This document shows, piece after piece, positions 37,667 through 47,476 of a stretch of DNA of 64,000 nt (positions are counted from its first letter, which is position 1; every line of letters begins with the position of its first letter). The stretch is from Flocculibacter collagenilyticus (GTDB lineage Bacteria; Pseudomonadota; Gammaproteobacteria; Enterobacterales; Alteromonadaceae). The stretch is taken from the NCBI RefSeq assembly GCF_016469335.1, contig NZ_CP059888.1:1984001-2048000 (forward strand), written 5' to 3'. The position numbers and the translations under genes were made by a program. The notes below the pieces were generated by a model. The model ran no database searches. It was not told the DNA's origin and saw only the letters and a list, made by a program, of their open reading frames with translations.

Positions 37667-38482
37667 TTACGGTGTATCCGTTTTAGTAAGCAATGTTTCT
37701 GATGGGGTAATTATTTGAGTGCTTACTGTTTCAATATCACTCCAAGTTGAGTCTAAAGATTGAGCGTTCTCGCTTTGTACAATAACTAATCTTTCTTTTA
37801 TCACTTGATACTTCGCTACTTGCTTTTCAGTAATGTCCACATTAAAAAAGATAAAAGCACTTCCGTCTCCGCGAACATTAAAATGACTTTCAATTGGGAT
37901 ACCGTTTTCGTTGATAAATACTTCGTAACTACCTTCAAAGTCGTTCACATGACTTCTTACTTTCTTGTCTTTAATAACAACATCTAAAGGCATCGTGAAA
38001 CTCAGCTTACGTACAATAGCGTTATTTAGCTCAACATTTTCTTCCTTTACGAATTCGTATTTTTTTATTGTACGTAGCAATAAACTAGCTGAAGACAACA
38101 TGTTACGTAGCTTTATTGCTCTTAAATCATTTATCGCATTTAAAGTTGGGGTTTTAGCATCTTCTTGCTCAACCCTTAAAATAGACTCTTCGTCTACTCT
38201 ATCTAACACTTCATTACTAAGCGTAATATTCAGGCCATTTTCATTATCAAGCAGATTGAGTTGAACGTAACCATTGGTGATAACATCAGGCTTGCCTCTT
38301 TCTGTTTCTGTATATTTGTATTCTAGCTGCGCTGAAATTGAGTCTGTACCTTTAAGCTTTTCTAGTGCGCTGTATAAATCTGATAACCCATCCGCTAGAG
38401 CAACATTGGGAAGCATGCCCATGGTGCCAACAAATAATAGACTTGGTAAACTTAACGTTTTAATTTTTTTACTATTGAACAC
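37667..38482 (-). CDS. Exported protein of unknown function
   Basis: I do not recognise this 271-residue protein. It has a signal peptide (MFNSKKIKTLSLPSLLFVG then NVALADG, cleavage likely after ADG or LA-D near 31). The mature part looks mostly beta, with a pattern of long strands (QLEYKYTETERG; YEVFINENGIPIESHF; AFIFFNVDITEKQ) that recalls LolA/outer-membrane-lipoprotein-sorting folds, but this is only a resemblance. The start is GTG (38482) with GGAGC seven bases upstream. It lies between a sensor kinase and a transporter trio, on the same strand as both. Confidence 0.7.
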   Translation of the reverse strand: MFNSKKIKTLSLPSLLFVGTMGMLPNVALADGLSDLYSALEKLKGTDSISAQLEYKYTETERGKPDVITNGYVQLNLLDNENGLNITLSNEVLDRVDEESILRVEQEDAKTPTLNAINDLRAIKLRNMLSSASLLLRTIKKYEFVKEENVELNNAIVRKLSFTMPLDVVIKDKKVRSHVNDFEGSYEVFINENGIPIESHFNVRGDGSAFIFFNVDITEKQVAKYQVIKERLVIVQSENAQSLDSTWSDIETVSTQIITPSETLLTKTDTP

Positions 38483-38599
38483 TTTATTGCTCCAATTAAT
38501 TACAACTTAATAAAAGTGTGACAGATTTTTACGTAAAGCACAGCCTTATAAGGTGTGTTTAACTCAATGAATTTGCAATAAAATGTGTATGAATAAAAT

Positions 38600-38615
38600 A
38601 TTGGTTAAAACCAAT
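38600..38615 (-). terminator. Terminator of the RND/LolA-like/barrel operon
   Basis: Seven-base arms ATTGGTT and AACCAAT with a tight two-base gap begin right at the stop codon of the barrel gene. On the minus strand the stem is followed by AUUUUAUUC, U-rich enough for an intrinsic terminator. It ends a three-gene operon. Confidence 0.55.
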
Positions 38616-40027
38616 CAAAAATAAACATGAATACGACCGTAAACATTACTTCCCTTTTTAAACTGATGAAAGAATGTATTTTTTTCCTGCCCACCAAAAA
38701 TATTTGCGCCGATTGTAATTTGTAGACTGTCGCTAACACGGTACTCGCCAGACAACCTTGTGTAGTGGTCTTTATCAGACAGCGAGTAAAAATTAGTTAA
38801 TGAAAGCTTCAAACGATCTTGCAGCGCCGCTTTGTTCAACATAGTTGTTAGCCACGTTCTATTGAATTCTGGCTCATGTACTTCACCTGAATTAGAGTAA
38901 GTAGCATAGTTATGTTCTTGATACAGTTGAAACCCTAAGTTAACGCTTGCAACGGGCTCAAAGGTATAACCCACTAACCAACGAAATTGATCATGAGGCA
39001 ATGACATATCACTTAGATGTGATTTTTCTAAACCAAGTGTATCGCGCATATAGTTATGGTAAGCAAACTCTGCTTTTATAATTCCGCTACCTAAAGAAAG
39101 AACCGCACTAGCACCATAAGTATTGAGAGGATGAACATAACCTGTTAGCTCAGCATTTTTGGCGGATAGGCTATGCACAACTTGAAGGTAAGTGGGCAAT
39201 TTTGCAAAACCTGAATATCCATAAAGTGCAAAATCTACTCGATTTATATTCTTATAATATCTTATCGCCCATTCTGGCTTATCAGGTTCTTCAATAAATA
39301 TATGCATGTTTGTGTTGGTAGCTGCAAATGGCGAATAATATGAAAAGTAATCACCATTAATACCCTGATCGCTTTCATAACGCGGTAGCCAAACCGCATT
39401 AATGTTACCCCAGCTGGAATAAAAAGAGGCTTTTATTGCGTTGTTAGCAGCCTTTAAATATTTATCATCCCTGCCATTAAAAAATGATTGCCAATCTTTT
39501 TTGAACAAGTCATTTAAAAATACATAATCACCTGTTCCCCAAGTTAGAACTTGCCTACCAACAGATAAGTCAATACTACTTGTTAATTTTAATGATGCAT
39601 TTAGCTCTCGAATATCAAGCTGGAATTGCTTTTCTATACCATTATATAGCCCTTCGACCTTTGCATTAAATGTCACACCATTGAACAGCGCAGTATTAAT
39701 ATGTTGCCACGCCAAGCCTGCTCTTATCTCATTCAATGTGTCTTGTTCTGTTCTGGTTGAGTCGGTATTGATTCTTTTCCCATAACCTAATGCAAGAAAT
39801 TGTGTGGTAGATGGCTCTGTAGCCTGCCAGTCATCCGCCCAGTCATCATGCTCCCACTCGTTTTGGTTCCACTCATCTTGAGTATTATTAGCTAATGACT
39901 CATTAGTTTGCTTGAAATCATTAGATACCCGTTCACCATTATTAATATCTAACTGCGCGTTAACCTCTACCGTACATAGCAGTGCGCAGAAAACACAGAA
40001 CATATTAGTATGAATAAGCTTGATCAT
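38615..40027 (-). CDS. Outer-membrane beta-barrel (DUF1302-like) of the RND trio
   Basis: The 470-residue product has a signal peptide (near MFCVFCALLCTVEVNA, cleavage after NA). An acidic Asp/Trp/Asn-rich stretch follows (about 45-72, including EWEHDDWADDW). The remainder is a long beta-barrel of amphipathic strands ending with the aromatic terminus VYGRIHVYF. Features such as ASLKLTSSIDLSVGRQVLTWGTGDYVF are typical of DUF1302-type outer-membrane proteins. It overlaps the LolA-like gene by ATGA and is the last gene of the operon. It may be the outer-membrane conduit or receptor for substrates moved by the transporter; this is inference from position. Confidence 0.82.
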   Translation of the reverse strand: MIKLIHTNMFCVFCALLCTVEVNAQLDINNGERVSNDFKQTNESLANNTQDEWNQNEWEHDDWADDWQATEPSTTQFLALGYGKRINTDSTRTEQDTLNEIRAGLAWQHINTALFNGVTFNAKVEGLYNGIEKQFQLDIRELNASLKLTSSIDLSVGRQVLTWGTGDYVFLNDLFKKDWQSFFNGRDDKYLKAANNAIKASFYSSWGNINAVWLPRYESDQGINGDYFSYYSPFAATNTNMHIFIEEPDKPEWAIRYYKNINRVDFALYGYSGFAKLPTYLQVVHSLSAKNAELTGYVHPLNTYGASAVLSLGSGIIKAEFAYHNYMRDTLGLEKSHLSDMSLPHDQFRWLVGYTFEPVASVNLGFQLYQEHNYATYSNSGEVHEPEFNRTWLTTMLNKAALQDRLKLSLTNFYSLSDKDHYTRLSGEYRVSDSLQITIGANIFGGQEKNTFFHQFKKGSNVYGRIHVYF

Positions 40028-40830
40028 TTAGAAACAGACAGCCATTTATGTGGAGGTGTTCGTAAGCTGCGCTCACTGAAAATGTCGTCTGGCAGGCCAA
40101 GATTGTATGTAGTAAACCTGAACTGCATCAATGTGTATCCACCATTTTGTAAATCTGACACTTTAGATTCAGTAACGGTTGGGTAACCCGCTATATTTTG
40201 CACTTTTACTGCTTCAACTCGTCGATATACCATCTCTTTATTGTTGGTATATTCAATCTTTACTGGCAAGAATGTTTGTTTATCTATCCAAACTTTGTAT
40301 GACTTAAATTCTACCTCTTCAGGTTTTTTCGGCATTGCAGTAATAACATACTGCTCATCTGTTTCTGTTTCGAGCGCAAAGATGTCTTTTTCAATGCCCC
40401 TGCCAGAAACATCTTCATAATAAAAGTGTGCGCCTACAAAGGAAGTTCGCTTATCACCAGCAGAAATGCGTTTTACTAAATCAAGATCAGGTAAATATAG
40501 CCATCTATCATCTTCCCCTTCATTATGTTTTACAACACGAAATACAGTGCCTTTTACATCAGCTGGTCGGGAAAAGAACACTAGCATATCTTGCGCGCCA
40601 CCCTCTTCCCGATCTTTTCTTAAAATAATGAACTGACGCATTTGCTTTCTGCCGTTGCTATCCACAATCATCATTCTGGCTGCTGTACGCCCATCATTAC
40701 CGGCGTAATAAGCAGCTAATTCAGCTTTTTTAATAATTGTACCTACATCCATCTGCTCGCTTTTAGCATTAACAAAACATGACAGTAAAAGTAATATTGA
40801 ATACTTACCTAATTTTAATAACAGACTCAT
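40024..40830 (-). CDS. LolA-like outer-membrane lipoprotein-sorting family protein
   Basis: The 268-residue exported protein belongs to the group annotated as outer-membrane lipoprotein-sorting proteins (LolA/LppX-like fold). It has a signal peptide from the chosen ATG at 40830 and conserved segments such as MLVFFSRPADVKGTVFRV, DDRWLYLPDLDLVKRIS and FVGAHFYYEDVSGRGIEKD, all typical of that group. Such proteins bind lipids in a hydrophobic cavity. An earlier in-frame ATG (40857) lacks a good ribosome-binding site, while 40830 has AAAGGG nine bases upstream. It lies between an MMPL-type transporter and a barrel protein and probably carries lipids between them. Confidence 0.85.
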   Translation of the reverse strand: MSLLLKLGKYSILLLLSCFVNAKSEQMDVGTIIKKAELAAYYAGNDGRTAARMMIVDSNGRKQMRQFIILRKDREEGGAQDMLVFFSRPADVKGTVFRVVKHNEGEDDRWLYLPDLDLVKRISAGDKRTSFVGAHFYYEDVSGRGIEKDIFALETETDEQYVITAMPKKPEEVEFKSYKVWIDKQTFLPVKIEYTNNKEMVYRRVEAVKVQNIAGYPTVTESKVSDLQNGGYTLMQFRFTTYNLGLPDDIFSERSLRTPPHKWLSVSK

Positions 40831-40843
40831 AGTGCATAACCCT

Positions 40844-43447
40844 TTACATATTGGCATAGACTTGTTGTCGCTTTAGTGAACGTTTTTTTTGAAAATAAAT
40901 TAAAATAGCGGGCAACATAATCAATGTAACCAATGCTGAAATCGCCATGATGCACGCTAAAAAGATCCCCACGGTTATATACGGTACAAGCGGTGCAAAA
41001 AGCAAAGGCGTAAATCCAATTGCAATAACAATTGCATTTCGTGAAATAGCACTGGCGGGTTCTTCAAACATGTACTGCAACGCTACTCCAATATCTTTAT
41101 ATTGACGATAATAAGCCCGAAATCGCTCTAAAAAGTGAATGGCAAAATCCACCGATAAGCCAAGCGTTAGTGCAGACAAAACAGCTATGGGCATATCGTA
41201 ATCCTTACCAATCCAGCCAATAACGCCGTAAATTAATGTAATCGTAAACGTTAATGGGATCATGGCGAGTACACCGTAAAATAACGATCTAAACAACACT
41301 ACCATCATAATGAATACGACTACAAAGGCGCTGATTAAGCTGTCTGCCATGCCCGCGACCATCGCTTCTTGCCACACTACATTTAAGTATGCTTTACCCG
41401 CCCATTCCATATTAATGCCTTGTGGCAGTGGATTTTCGGCAACATATTTATCAACAAGCTGTATTATCTCAGTCATACTTTGATTATCGCCACTTTTCAG
41501 CTGCAACCAAAGTAATGTGGCTGTGTAATCAGGTGTTACAAAATGAGAAAGATCATGAGGGCGGTGTGAGCTTTGATACTGTAATAATGTTTGTGCAACT
41601 GCATTAGCTGTTGATGGTGAAACATAATCTTGATCTTTGCCTGAGTGTAGATCGCGGTTCACTGTTTTGATAATCGCATCTAACGAATTTACTTTTCCAA
41701 CTGAATCAGCACTTGCTATATGGGAATCTAAATCTGCTAAGTAATTTAATACGTTTGGCTGTATAAATACTTTCGTCTTCGCTTGCAACCTATCTAACTG
41801 GCTCAATAATGTTTCAAGCTTTTGAGCAATGTCTCCATCAACCTCAAACAGCTTATCATCAATAGCCATAATAAATTGATTGAGTAGTGCCGTGTCTCCA
41901 GGTTTATTAGCTAAGTCGTTAAATTTAATCTGATAGCTCTTTAACCAATTTATTGTGTTTAACTCATTTTCGCTTGTACTGCTGCTAATAATTCTATCAA
42001 TGTAATCCGAAACCTCACTGTAGTAATTATGAGTGGACGACAACACTAAAAATGCATCATAAGTTCCCGAAAAATGTTCGTTAAGTATCTTATCAGCCTG
42101 ACGAATAGGATGATCTTGTTTAAACCACCTAACTGGATTGTCATTGATTTGAATTTGGCTTATTCCAAAAATTGAAATAATAAACAGCCCTGCAAATACT
42201 ATGAGCTTGGCTTTTGTGTGTTTAACAGCGTTATTACCTAGTACTTTGATCACTTTTACTAAAGCACTACCCGACGCTCCATCTTTTTGCTTTGCCGTAT
42301 CATGCCTTTTTTGAAGTTTTAATAAATTCTCTGAACTCATACGAGATAAGTAAGTTGGAATAAATACGATAGTAATTAAATAAGCGAGTAAAATTCCACA
42401 CCCTATAAATGCACCAAATATTTGAACAGGTGGTATTGGTGTTAACATCAGTGAAAAGAAACCCGCTGAAGAAGTAATTGAGGTATATAGCATTGGTGTA
42501 GATAGATGCGACATTACTTCTTTAATCGTTTTATTTACATCGCTACCTTGTTTATATCTATCAGCAAACTCAGACATAATATGTACTGAATCTACCACTG
42601 CGATAGGCATTAAGAATATCGCAATCATCGACGACATAATATGGACGGTAAAGCCGCAGCCAATGAGTGCTCCCATAGTGATAAGTACAGTGGCCATTGC
42701 CACAATCATAGGCGCACTAATAAATGCGAAGTTTCTAAAAAATACCCACAGCAACACAAATATCATCAATCCAGCTAACGGCGCTGAGATCCCCATTTGT
42801 ACAAACATTTCATAGCCAAATTGATCTTCCGCTACTGGTAAGCCCGTAACATGCCAGTTTAATGCGCTTTCGCTGTCACTATTAGTATTAATAAATGCTT
42901 GGATTTGTTCTGAAATACGGTAACTTTCATTTTTATCAATGATCGGCACATAAATAGCCGCGGCTTTGCCGTTATCACTTACCAACGTATTGTTGAGCAG
43001 AGGTAACCGCGAAACAGCTTGTTGGATATCATTTGCTTGTTCATTCGTTTTTGGAATCTTTTTCATTAGCCATTCAAATCGAATCGCGCCCGGCCCTTCT
43101 TGTTTTATATTGTCTACCGTAGACAATGTAAGAATATCTCGTTCGACGACGCCCTCAATCGACTTTATAAACTCGGTGACCTGATGTAATTGCGTTAAGG
43201 AATGTACGTTGTATATACCCTCTTTTTCATTCACAGCCCCAACAACAATCATGTCATGCATTGAAAACTCTGACTTTACGTGATTATGAAACTGGCGTGC
43301 TGCATTATCATCTGGCAGCATGTTTTCGGGATCGGTATCAATTTTAATTGAGGGAATTTGGATTAACGCGAGCAATGTAAACACTATTAAAGCTGTATAA
43401 ACCCACTTAGCTTTAGTCAAGCTTACATTGAGAAGCCAATTCTTCAT
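40844..43447 (-). CDS. RND superfamily transporter (MMPL type)
   Basis: The 867-residue protein has the RND layout: helix 1 (about 13-32), a large periplasmic loop, helices 2-6 (about 225-380), helix 7 near 415, a second periplasmic loop, and helices 8-12 (about 720-860). The N-terminal PSIKIDTDPENMLPDDNAAR and the SVDSVHIMSEFADRY-like segments in the fourth helix region mark the MMPL/hopanoid-transporter branch (HpnN, MmpL) rather than the drug-pump branch, because no membrane-fusion or TolC partner lies nearby. It is first of a three-gene operon with a LolA-like lipid carrier and an outer-membrane barrel, suggesting lipid export or trafficking. The ATG has AAGGT eight bases upstream. Confidence 0.88.
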   Translation of the reverse strand: MKNWLLNVSLTKAKWVYTALIVFTLLALIQIPSIKIDTDPENMLPDDNAARQFHNHVKSEFSMHDMIVVGAVNEKEGIYNVHSLTQLHQVTEFIKSIEGVVERDILTLSTVDNIKQEGPGAIRFEWLMKKIPKTNEQANDIQQAVSRLPLLNNTLVSDNGKAAAIYVPIIDKNESYRISEQIQAFINTNSDSESALNWHVTGLPVAEDQFGYEMFVQMGISAPLAGLMIFVLLWVFFRNFAFISAPMIVAMATVLITMGALIGCGFTVHIMSSMIAIFLMPIAVVDSVHIMSEFADRYKQGSDVNKTIKEVMSHLSTPMLYTSITSSAGFFSLMLTPIPPVQIFGAFIGCGILLAYLITIVFIPTYLSRMSSENLLKLQKRHDTAKQKDGASGSALVKVIKVLGNNAVKHTKAKLIVFAGLFIISIFGISQIQINDNPVRWFKQDHPIRQADKILNEHFSGTYDAFLVLSSTHNYYSEVSDYIDRIISSSTSENELNTINWLKSYQIKFNDLANKPGDTALLNQFIMAIDDKLFEVDGDIAQKLETLLSQLDRLQAKTKVFIQPNVLNYLADLDSHIASADSVGKVNSLDAIIKTVNRDLHSGKDQDYVSPSTANAVAQTLLQYQSSHRPHDLSHFVTPDYTATLLWLQLKSGDNQSMTEIIQLVDKYVAENPLPQGINMEWAGKAYLNVVWQEAMVAGMADSLISAFVVVFIMMVVLFRSLFYGVLAMIPLTFTITLIYGVIGWIGKDYDMPIAVLSALTLGLSVDFAIHFLERFRAYYRQYKDIGVALQYMFEEPASAISRNAIVIAIGFTPLLFAPLVPYITVGIFLACIMAISALVTLIMLPAILIYFQKKRSLKRQQVYANM

Positions 43448-43720
43448 TAAGTTAAACCTTATTTCGTTTAGATATATATATATAATTTTTTTGCATACTC
43501 TATGTGATTAGCACAAACTAAACAAGTAAGCATTCAGAAGATTAACGTATAAAAATGACAAAAACGATAACAGAATCAAAGGTTGGATGTGTTTCAAAAT
43601 AAGCAGCAACAATTTTAGTCAATATTTTTGTGAAATACATGTTGCAATGTAAATTAATTTCCGTAACATTCGCACCCCATATTTACTTGTCTTCAATCGT
43701 TGTTTACAGAGGTATTCCCC

Positions 43721-46700
43721 ATGACAAAGGACCTGTCACGTACGCGCATTGCGTTGCATTGTTTAGATTCGCGTTTGTCGGTGATGCATGTGACAGGAGA
43801 AGAGCAGTTAAACGGTGCATTTCGTTATTGTGTTTGGATAGAAGTCCCTCAAACGGTTGATTGTTTTTCTATATTAGGCCAAAGCGTGGTGCTGGAGTTT
43901 ATTGCCCCAGACGGCCACTCTCGCATGTTAGCGGGCACGGTGTGCGAAGTGGAAGCACGTGGCCGTTTTATGCTGTCTAATAGCAGCACCCACCACGTGC
44001 CTGTTCCTTATCGTCGTTTTGCTATTACCTTAACCTCTCGCTTAGAAGCACTCCAAGGCACTGAGCACAGTCGGGTGTTTGTTGATACCGATGTTGCTAC
44101 CTTGTTAACCTGTTTAGCCAGTGAAGCGGGTTATCATCCTAGCCAAATTGATTGGCGCTTGTCTCAATCGCTTCCCGGTTGTCCGCAGTTTGTGCAGGCC
44201 ATGGAATCAAACTATCAGTTGTTTCAGCGCATTGTGGCGCAATACGGCTTATTGTATTGGTTTGAAACTCAGCATCAGCAAGAAATACTGGTCATCAGTG
44301 ATGGCAATTTACGTAGCCCGTATTTATCTCGTACGGCCATTGCCGTGTATTCTTCGTATGGGTTTGACCGTGCGGGGTTACAGCTTGATAAAAGCTCTGA
44401 GCATCATGGGGATGCCAATACCAATACTGGTACTAATACCAGTAGCCAAACACAAGGCCGAGCACGCCTGCCGTTTGTTGGCTTTAACAGTATCGAAGAA
44501 CGATGCCGCTATACCGCCAATCGAGTGACCACCACTACGTTGTCGCACCCGCCACTGCGTCATGGCAGTCATCCTAATAACGACACCGCGGCTGCGCGTG
44601 CTAATGCCGCTCGGGCAGGCCAAGGTAAGCACCTTGCCCATTATGAGCCAGTCGCTGAAACGGTATCAGCCGCCGCATCATTCGCGACCCATCAAAGCCT
44701 CGCTCAACAAGCCTTAGCCACCACATTGACACTCACCGGTAATGTGCCAGATATCTTTGCCGGATGTAGCTTTACCCTTGATGACCGCTCACGCTTAAAT
44801 GCCAGTGGCGATTACTTATGTATTAAGGTGTCGCACACCAGTCAACAACCTGCTGATGAATCACGCCAAGACGGCTTAAGTAAGCACAGTTGTACGGTTA
44901 CCTGTATTCCCCGTAGTACGCCGTATAAATCAACCATGCCACGTCCTACTGATAAACCTATGTTATTTTCGGCGCGTGTTGAGTCACCCAGTCAGTATGC
45001 CCAATTAACCGCTCAGGGTGACTATATAACGCGGTTAGCATTTGATGATACAGCACGTGCAGTTGGCCAAGGTGGGCGACCACTCAAAAAGCTCGCCATG
45101 TATGCCTGTGCCAATCAACCACACGCCACAGGCTGGCATTTTCCTTTAGTCAACGACAGCCAAGTACTGGTTGGCTGCATGAACAACGACCCCAATCAGA
45201 GTTATATTGTCGGGTTTTGCATGAACGAAGCCCAACCCTCCGTGGTGACTTCAGCCACGCCACACCATAACCGACTGACCAGCAGTGCAGGCCATCAACT
45301 ATTATTTGATGACAGCCCCACCGCCCCGCAAATTTTATTACACACCTTAGGGGTAACCCCAGAGCAAAGTGCGCAGCACATTGTGTTAAATGGCAGTACT
45401 CAACCCATGTTGGAATGGGTGAGTCGGTTTGGCAGTGTGAATTTATATGCAGGCACCGATTTATGCCTGCACGCAGAAGAGGCCGATGTACGTTATGTGG
45501 TACACGGCAATCAATGCATTGATGTTACTGGCAAGGTTAGCCAAACCACCGCCAAAGACAGTATGCATTATCAAGCCGCCACCACGTTAGACACGCACAC
45601 CGGCAGCCAAACCCACACCGCCAACGCCGATATCAGCTGGTTAAGTGGTCGCAGTGTGAATGCCCATGCTAACAGCGATATTGCCATCAACACCCCCAAC
45701 GGCGCTATTAACCTCAGCGTACCGCAAGGCAGCACTGTGTTACAGGTGGATGGCAATATCACCATTAAAGGCACAGGCCAAGGTGACATTCGCCTGCACA
45801 ACCAAGGCGGAGAAATTAAGCTCGACAGCCAAGGCAACGTTAGCCTCATCGGTACCGATATGCTGACTTTAAACAGCCAAAGTATTGTGTTTGATGGAAC
45901 TGTGGATTATCAAATTAGTGGACCAGAGATGGCCAGTGCACCGAGTACGGTGTCACCCCCTAACCTCCCTGCGATTACAAGCTTTGATATAGATGATGAT
46001 GGGCTAGCCGTGTTAGCAGATAAAAGCATTACACTAAATTACTTTTATTCCGATGGCATGCCAGTAGAAGATATTAATTATGTGGTTACACATGCAAATC
46101 AAAAACGTTACAACGGTACATTAACCAATGGTATTGCGACCATTGAAAACGTGCCACCCGGTAACTTTGCTGTTGAATATTCAGGGGCAAGTGATAGCGA
46201 TATAGAGACACTAAGACAAGAGCTGCGCACAAATCTCAGCGCCATGGTTGAAGAAATCCGCGCTCAGGCAAAAATTCAAGAAGAAGTGTTAGAGCAGGAG
46301 AATTATTTATACCAAGGGCTTATTTATTCAGGTGCATTCTTAACAGGGCTATATGAGCAAGGCGAAACGATTGTTACAGGGATTGCTGAGCTGGTCGAGT
46401 TAGGAGTAGATACGGTTTATGATATAGGTGCTGCAGCATGGCGGTTATTAGGTTATGTGGCACGCGGTGATGTTAACGGCTTACGTAAAGAGTTTAATCA
46501 ATTAGCAAAAAGTGCTGAGCAATCATTTGATACCCTTAGTAAGGCATTTAAAACCTTATGTATGATAGCGCAAGATGAAGAGTCCAGAATCATCTTAACG
46601 CAATTCCCTTACGATTATTTTGATGCGCACAGCAGCGTAGAAAAAATAAAAATGGCTGGTAAGTTAGCGCTAGAAATTATACTTGCCCTTGCCACCTACG

Positions 46701-47476
46701 GTGCAGGCGTTGCCATTTCAGCCGTTGCAAAGTCACGCTACTTTGCACATGCAGGTACAGCACTGGCAAAGTTAGCTGAGGCGATTAAGTTAAAAAGGTT
46801 AAACCTTACCAGTAACGGAAATACTGATAATCCAGTAAAAGATACTAAACAGAATATAAATACAGAGTTAGAAACTGGAAATAAAAGTGATACTGATAGA
46901 GACGACAATAACTCGGCAAGTTTACCTCCACACCACCAGAAGTTAATAGCTCAAGTTGAGCAAGATGCGATAGACATTATTTCTTTAGGCTATTCAAAAA
47001 AAGAAATGAGCCGTTTAGCTGCAATATCTAGAGCTCAAGTGAACGGCGTTACTATCACGCAACGTGCATTTACAAATCTACGAGGTAGTGTTAATAACTT
47101 TAAAGGTATAGAGCAGCTAGATGATCAATCATATAGAATAGTAGATTTTAATCTTTATATTAGACGTGTCGAGCGGTTATATATAGATAGTGGACAGCAA
47201 CTACACCCACGAACAAAAGAGCTCATTAGTAAACACGTAGGTAGTAGTGGTGAAAAGACATTTGAAACATTTGCAGGAATCCCTGGCCTTCATGCAGAAG
47301 TTCAGGCGGTAAATGATATATTTAACCAAGTTAAAAATGCAAACTTAAAAGATATTGATGTTGCCACATTCAAAATCTCGAAGGTGGGAAGTAACGGCGA
47401 GCCGTTTAAAGCATGTAGTAACTGCGGTGGGATATTAAGGCCACCAATAAATGTAATCACAGGACGAAAATATTAA
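43721..47476 (+). CDS. VgrG (TssI) spike with C-terminal deaminase-like toxin
   Basis: VgrG forms the tip of the T6SS tube and can carry a toxin. From the ATG at 43721 (AGAGG seven bases upstream) the protein is 1251 residues. Residues about 1-500 form the gp27/gp5-like spike base, including a GWHFPLVNDSQVLVGCMNND OB-fold segment. Residues about 520-740 form the DUF2345-type beta-prism with strand repeats (GDIRLHNQGGEIKLDSQGNV). The rest is an extension: a beta-sandwich-like linker (about 755-840), a helical hydrophobic region (about 880-1010), a Ser/Asn/Asp-rich linker (about 1040-1080), and a terminal domain. The tip carries LHAEVQA (His1191, Glu1193) and CSNC (Cys1232, Cys1235), the HAE/CxxC pattern of the cytidine-deaminase fold. 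Codon and base composition change near base 45,950. Immunity genes follow at once. Confidence 0.9.
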   Translation: MTKDLSRTRIALHCLDSRLSVMHVTGEEQLNGAFRYCVWIEVPQTVDCFSILGQSVVLEFIAPDGHSRMLAGTVCEVEARGRFMLSNSSTHHVPVPYRRFAITLTSRLEALQGTEHSRVFVDTDVATLLTCLASEAGYHPSQIDWRLSQSLPGCPQFVQAMESNYQLFQRIVAQYGLLYWFETQHQQEILVISDGNLRSPYLSRTAIAVYSSYGFDRAGLQLDKSSEHHGDANTNTGTNTSSQTQGRARLPFVGFNSIEERCRYTANRVTTTTLSHPPLRHGSHPNNDTAAARANAARAGQGKHLAHYEPVAETVSAAASFATHQSLAQQALATTLTLTGNVPDIFAGCSFTLDDRSRLNASGDYLCIKVSHTSQQPADESRQDGLSKHSCTVTCIPRSTPYKSTMPRPTDKPMLFSARVESPSQYAQLTAQGDYITRLAFDDTARAVGQGGRPLKKLAMYACANQPHATGWHFPLVNDSQVLVGCMNNDPNQSYIVGFCMNEAQPSVVTSATPHHNRLTSSAGHQLLFDDSPTAPQILLHTLGVTPEQSAQHIVLNGSTQPMLEWVSRFGSVNLYAGTDLCLHAEEADVRYVVHGNQCIDVTGKVSQTTAKDSMHYQAATTLDTHTGSQTHTANADISWLSGRSVNAHANSDIAINTPNGAINLSVPQGSTVLQVDGNITIKGTGQGDIRLHNQGGEIKLDSQGNVSLIGTDMLTLNSQSIVFDGTVDYQISGPEMASAPSTVSPPNLPAITSFDIDDDGLAVLADKSITLNYFYSDGMPVEDINYVVTHANQKRYNGTLTNGIATIENVPPGNFAVEYSGASDSDIETLRQELRTNLSAMVEEIRAQAKIQEEVLEQENYLYQGLIYSGAFLTGLYEQGETIVTGIAELVELGVDTVYDIGAAAWRLLGYVARGDVNGLRKEFNQLAKSAEQSFDTLSKAFKTLCMIAQDEESRIILTQFPYDYFDAHSSVEKIKMAGKLALEIILALATYGAGVAISAVAKSRYFAHAGTALAKLAEAIKLKRLNLTSNGNTDNPVKDTKQNINTELETGNKSDTDRDDNNSASLPPHHQKLIAQVEQDAIDIISLGYSKKEMSRLAAISRAQVNGVTITQRAFTNLRGSVNNFKGIEQLDDQSYRIVDFNLYIRRVERLYIDSGQQLHPRTKELISKHVGSSGEKTFETFAGIPGLHAEVQAVNDIFNQVKNANLKDIDVATFKISKVGSNGEPFKACSNCGGILRPPINVITGRKY

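Noticed and set aside
43472-43484. (AT)n dinucleotide run upstream of the RND gene
   Set aside because: Seven or fewer repeats in an AT-rich leader; no evidence that it is a phase-variable tract.
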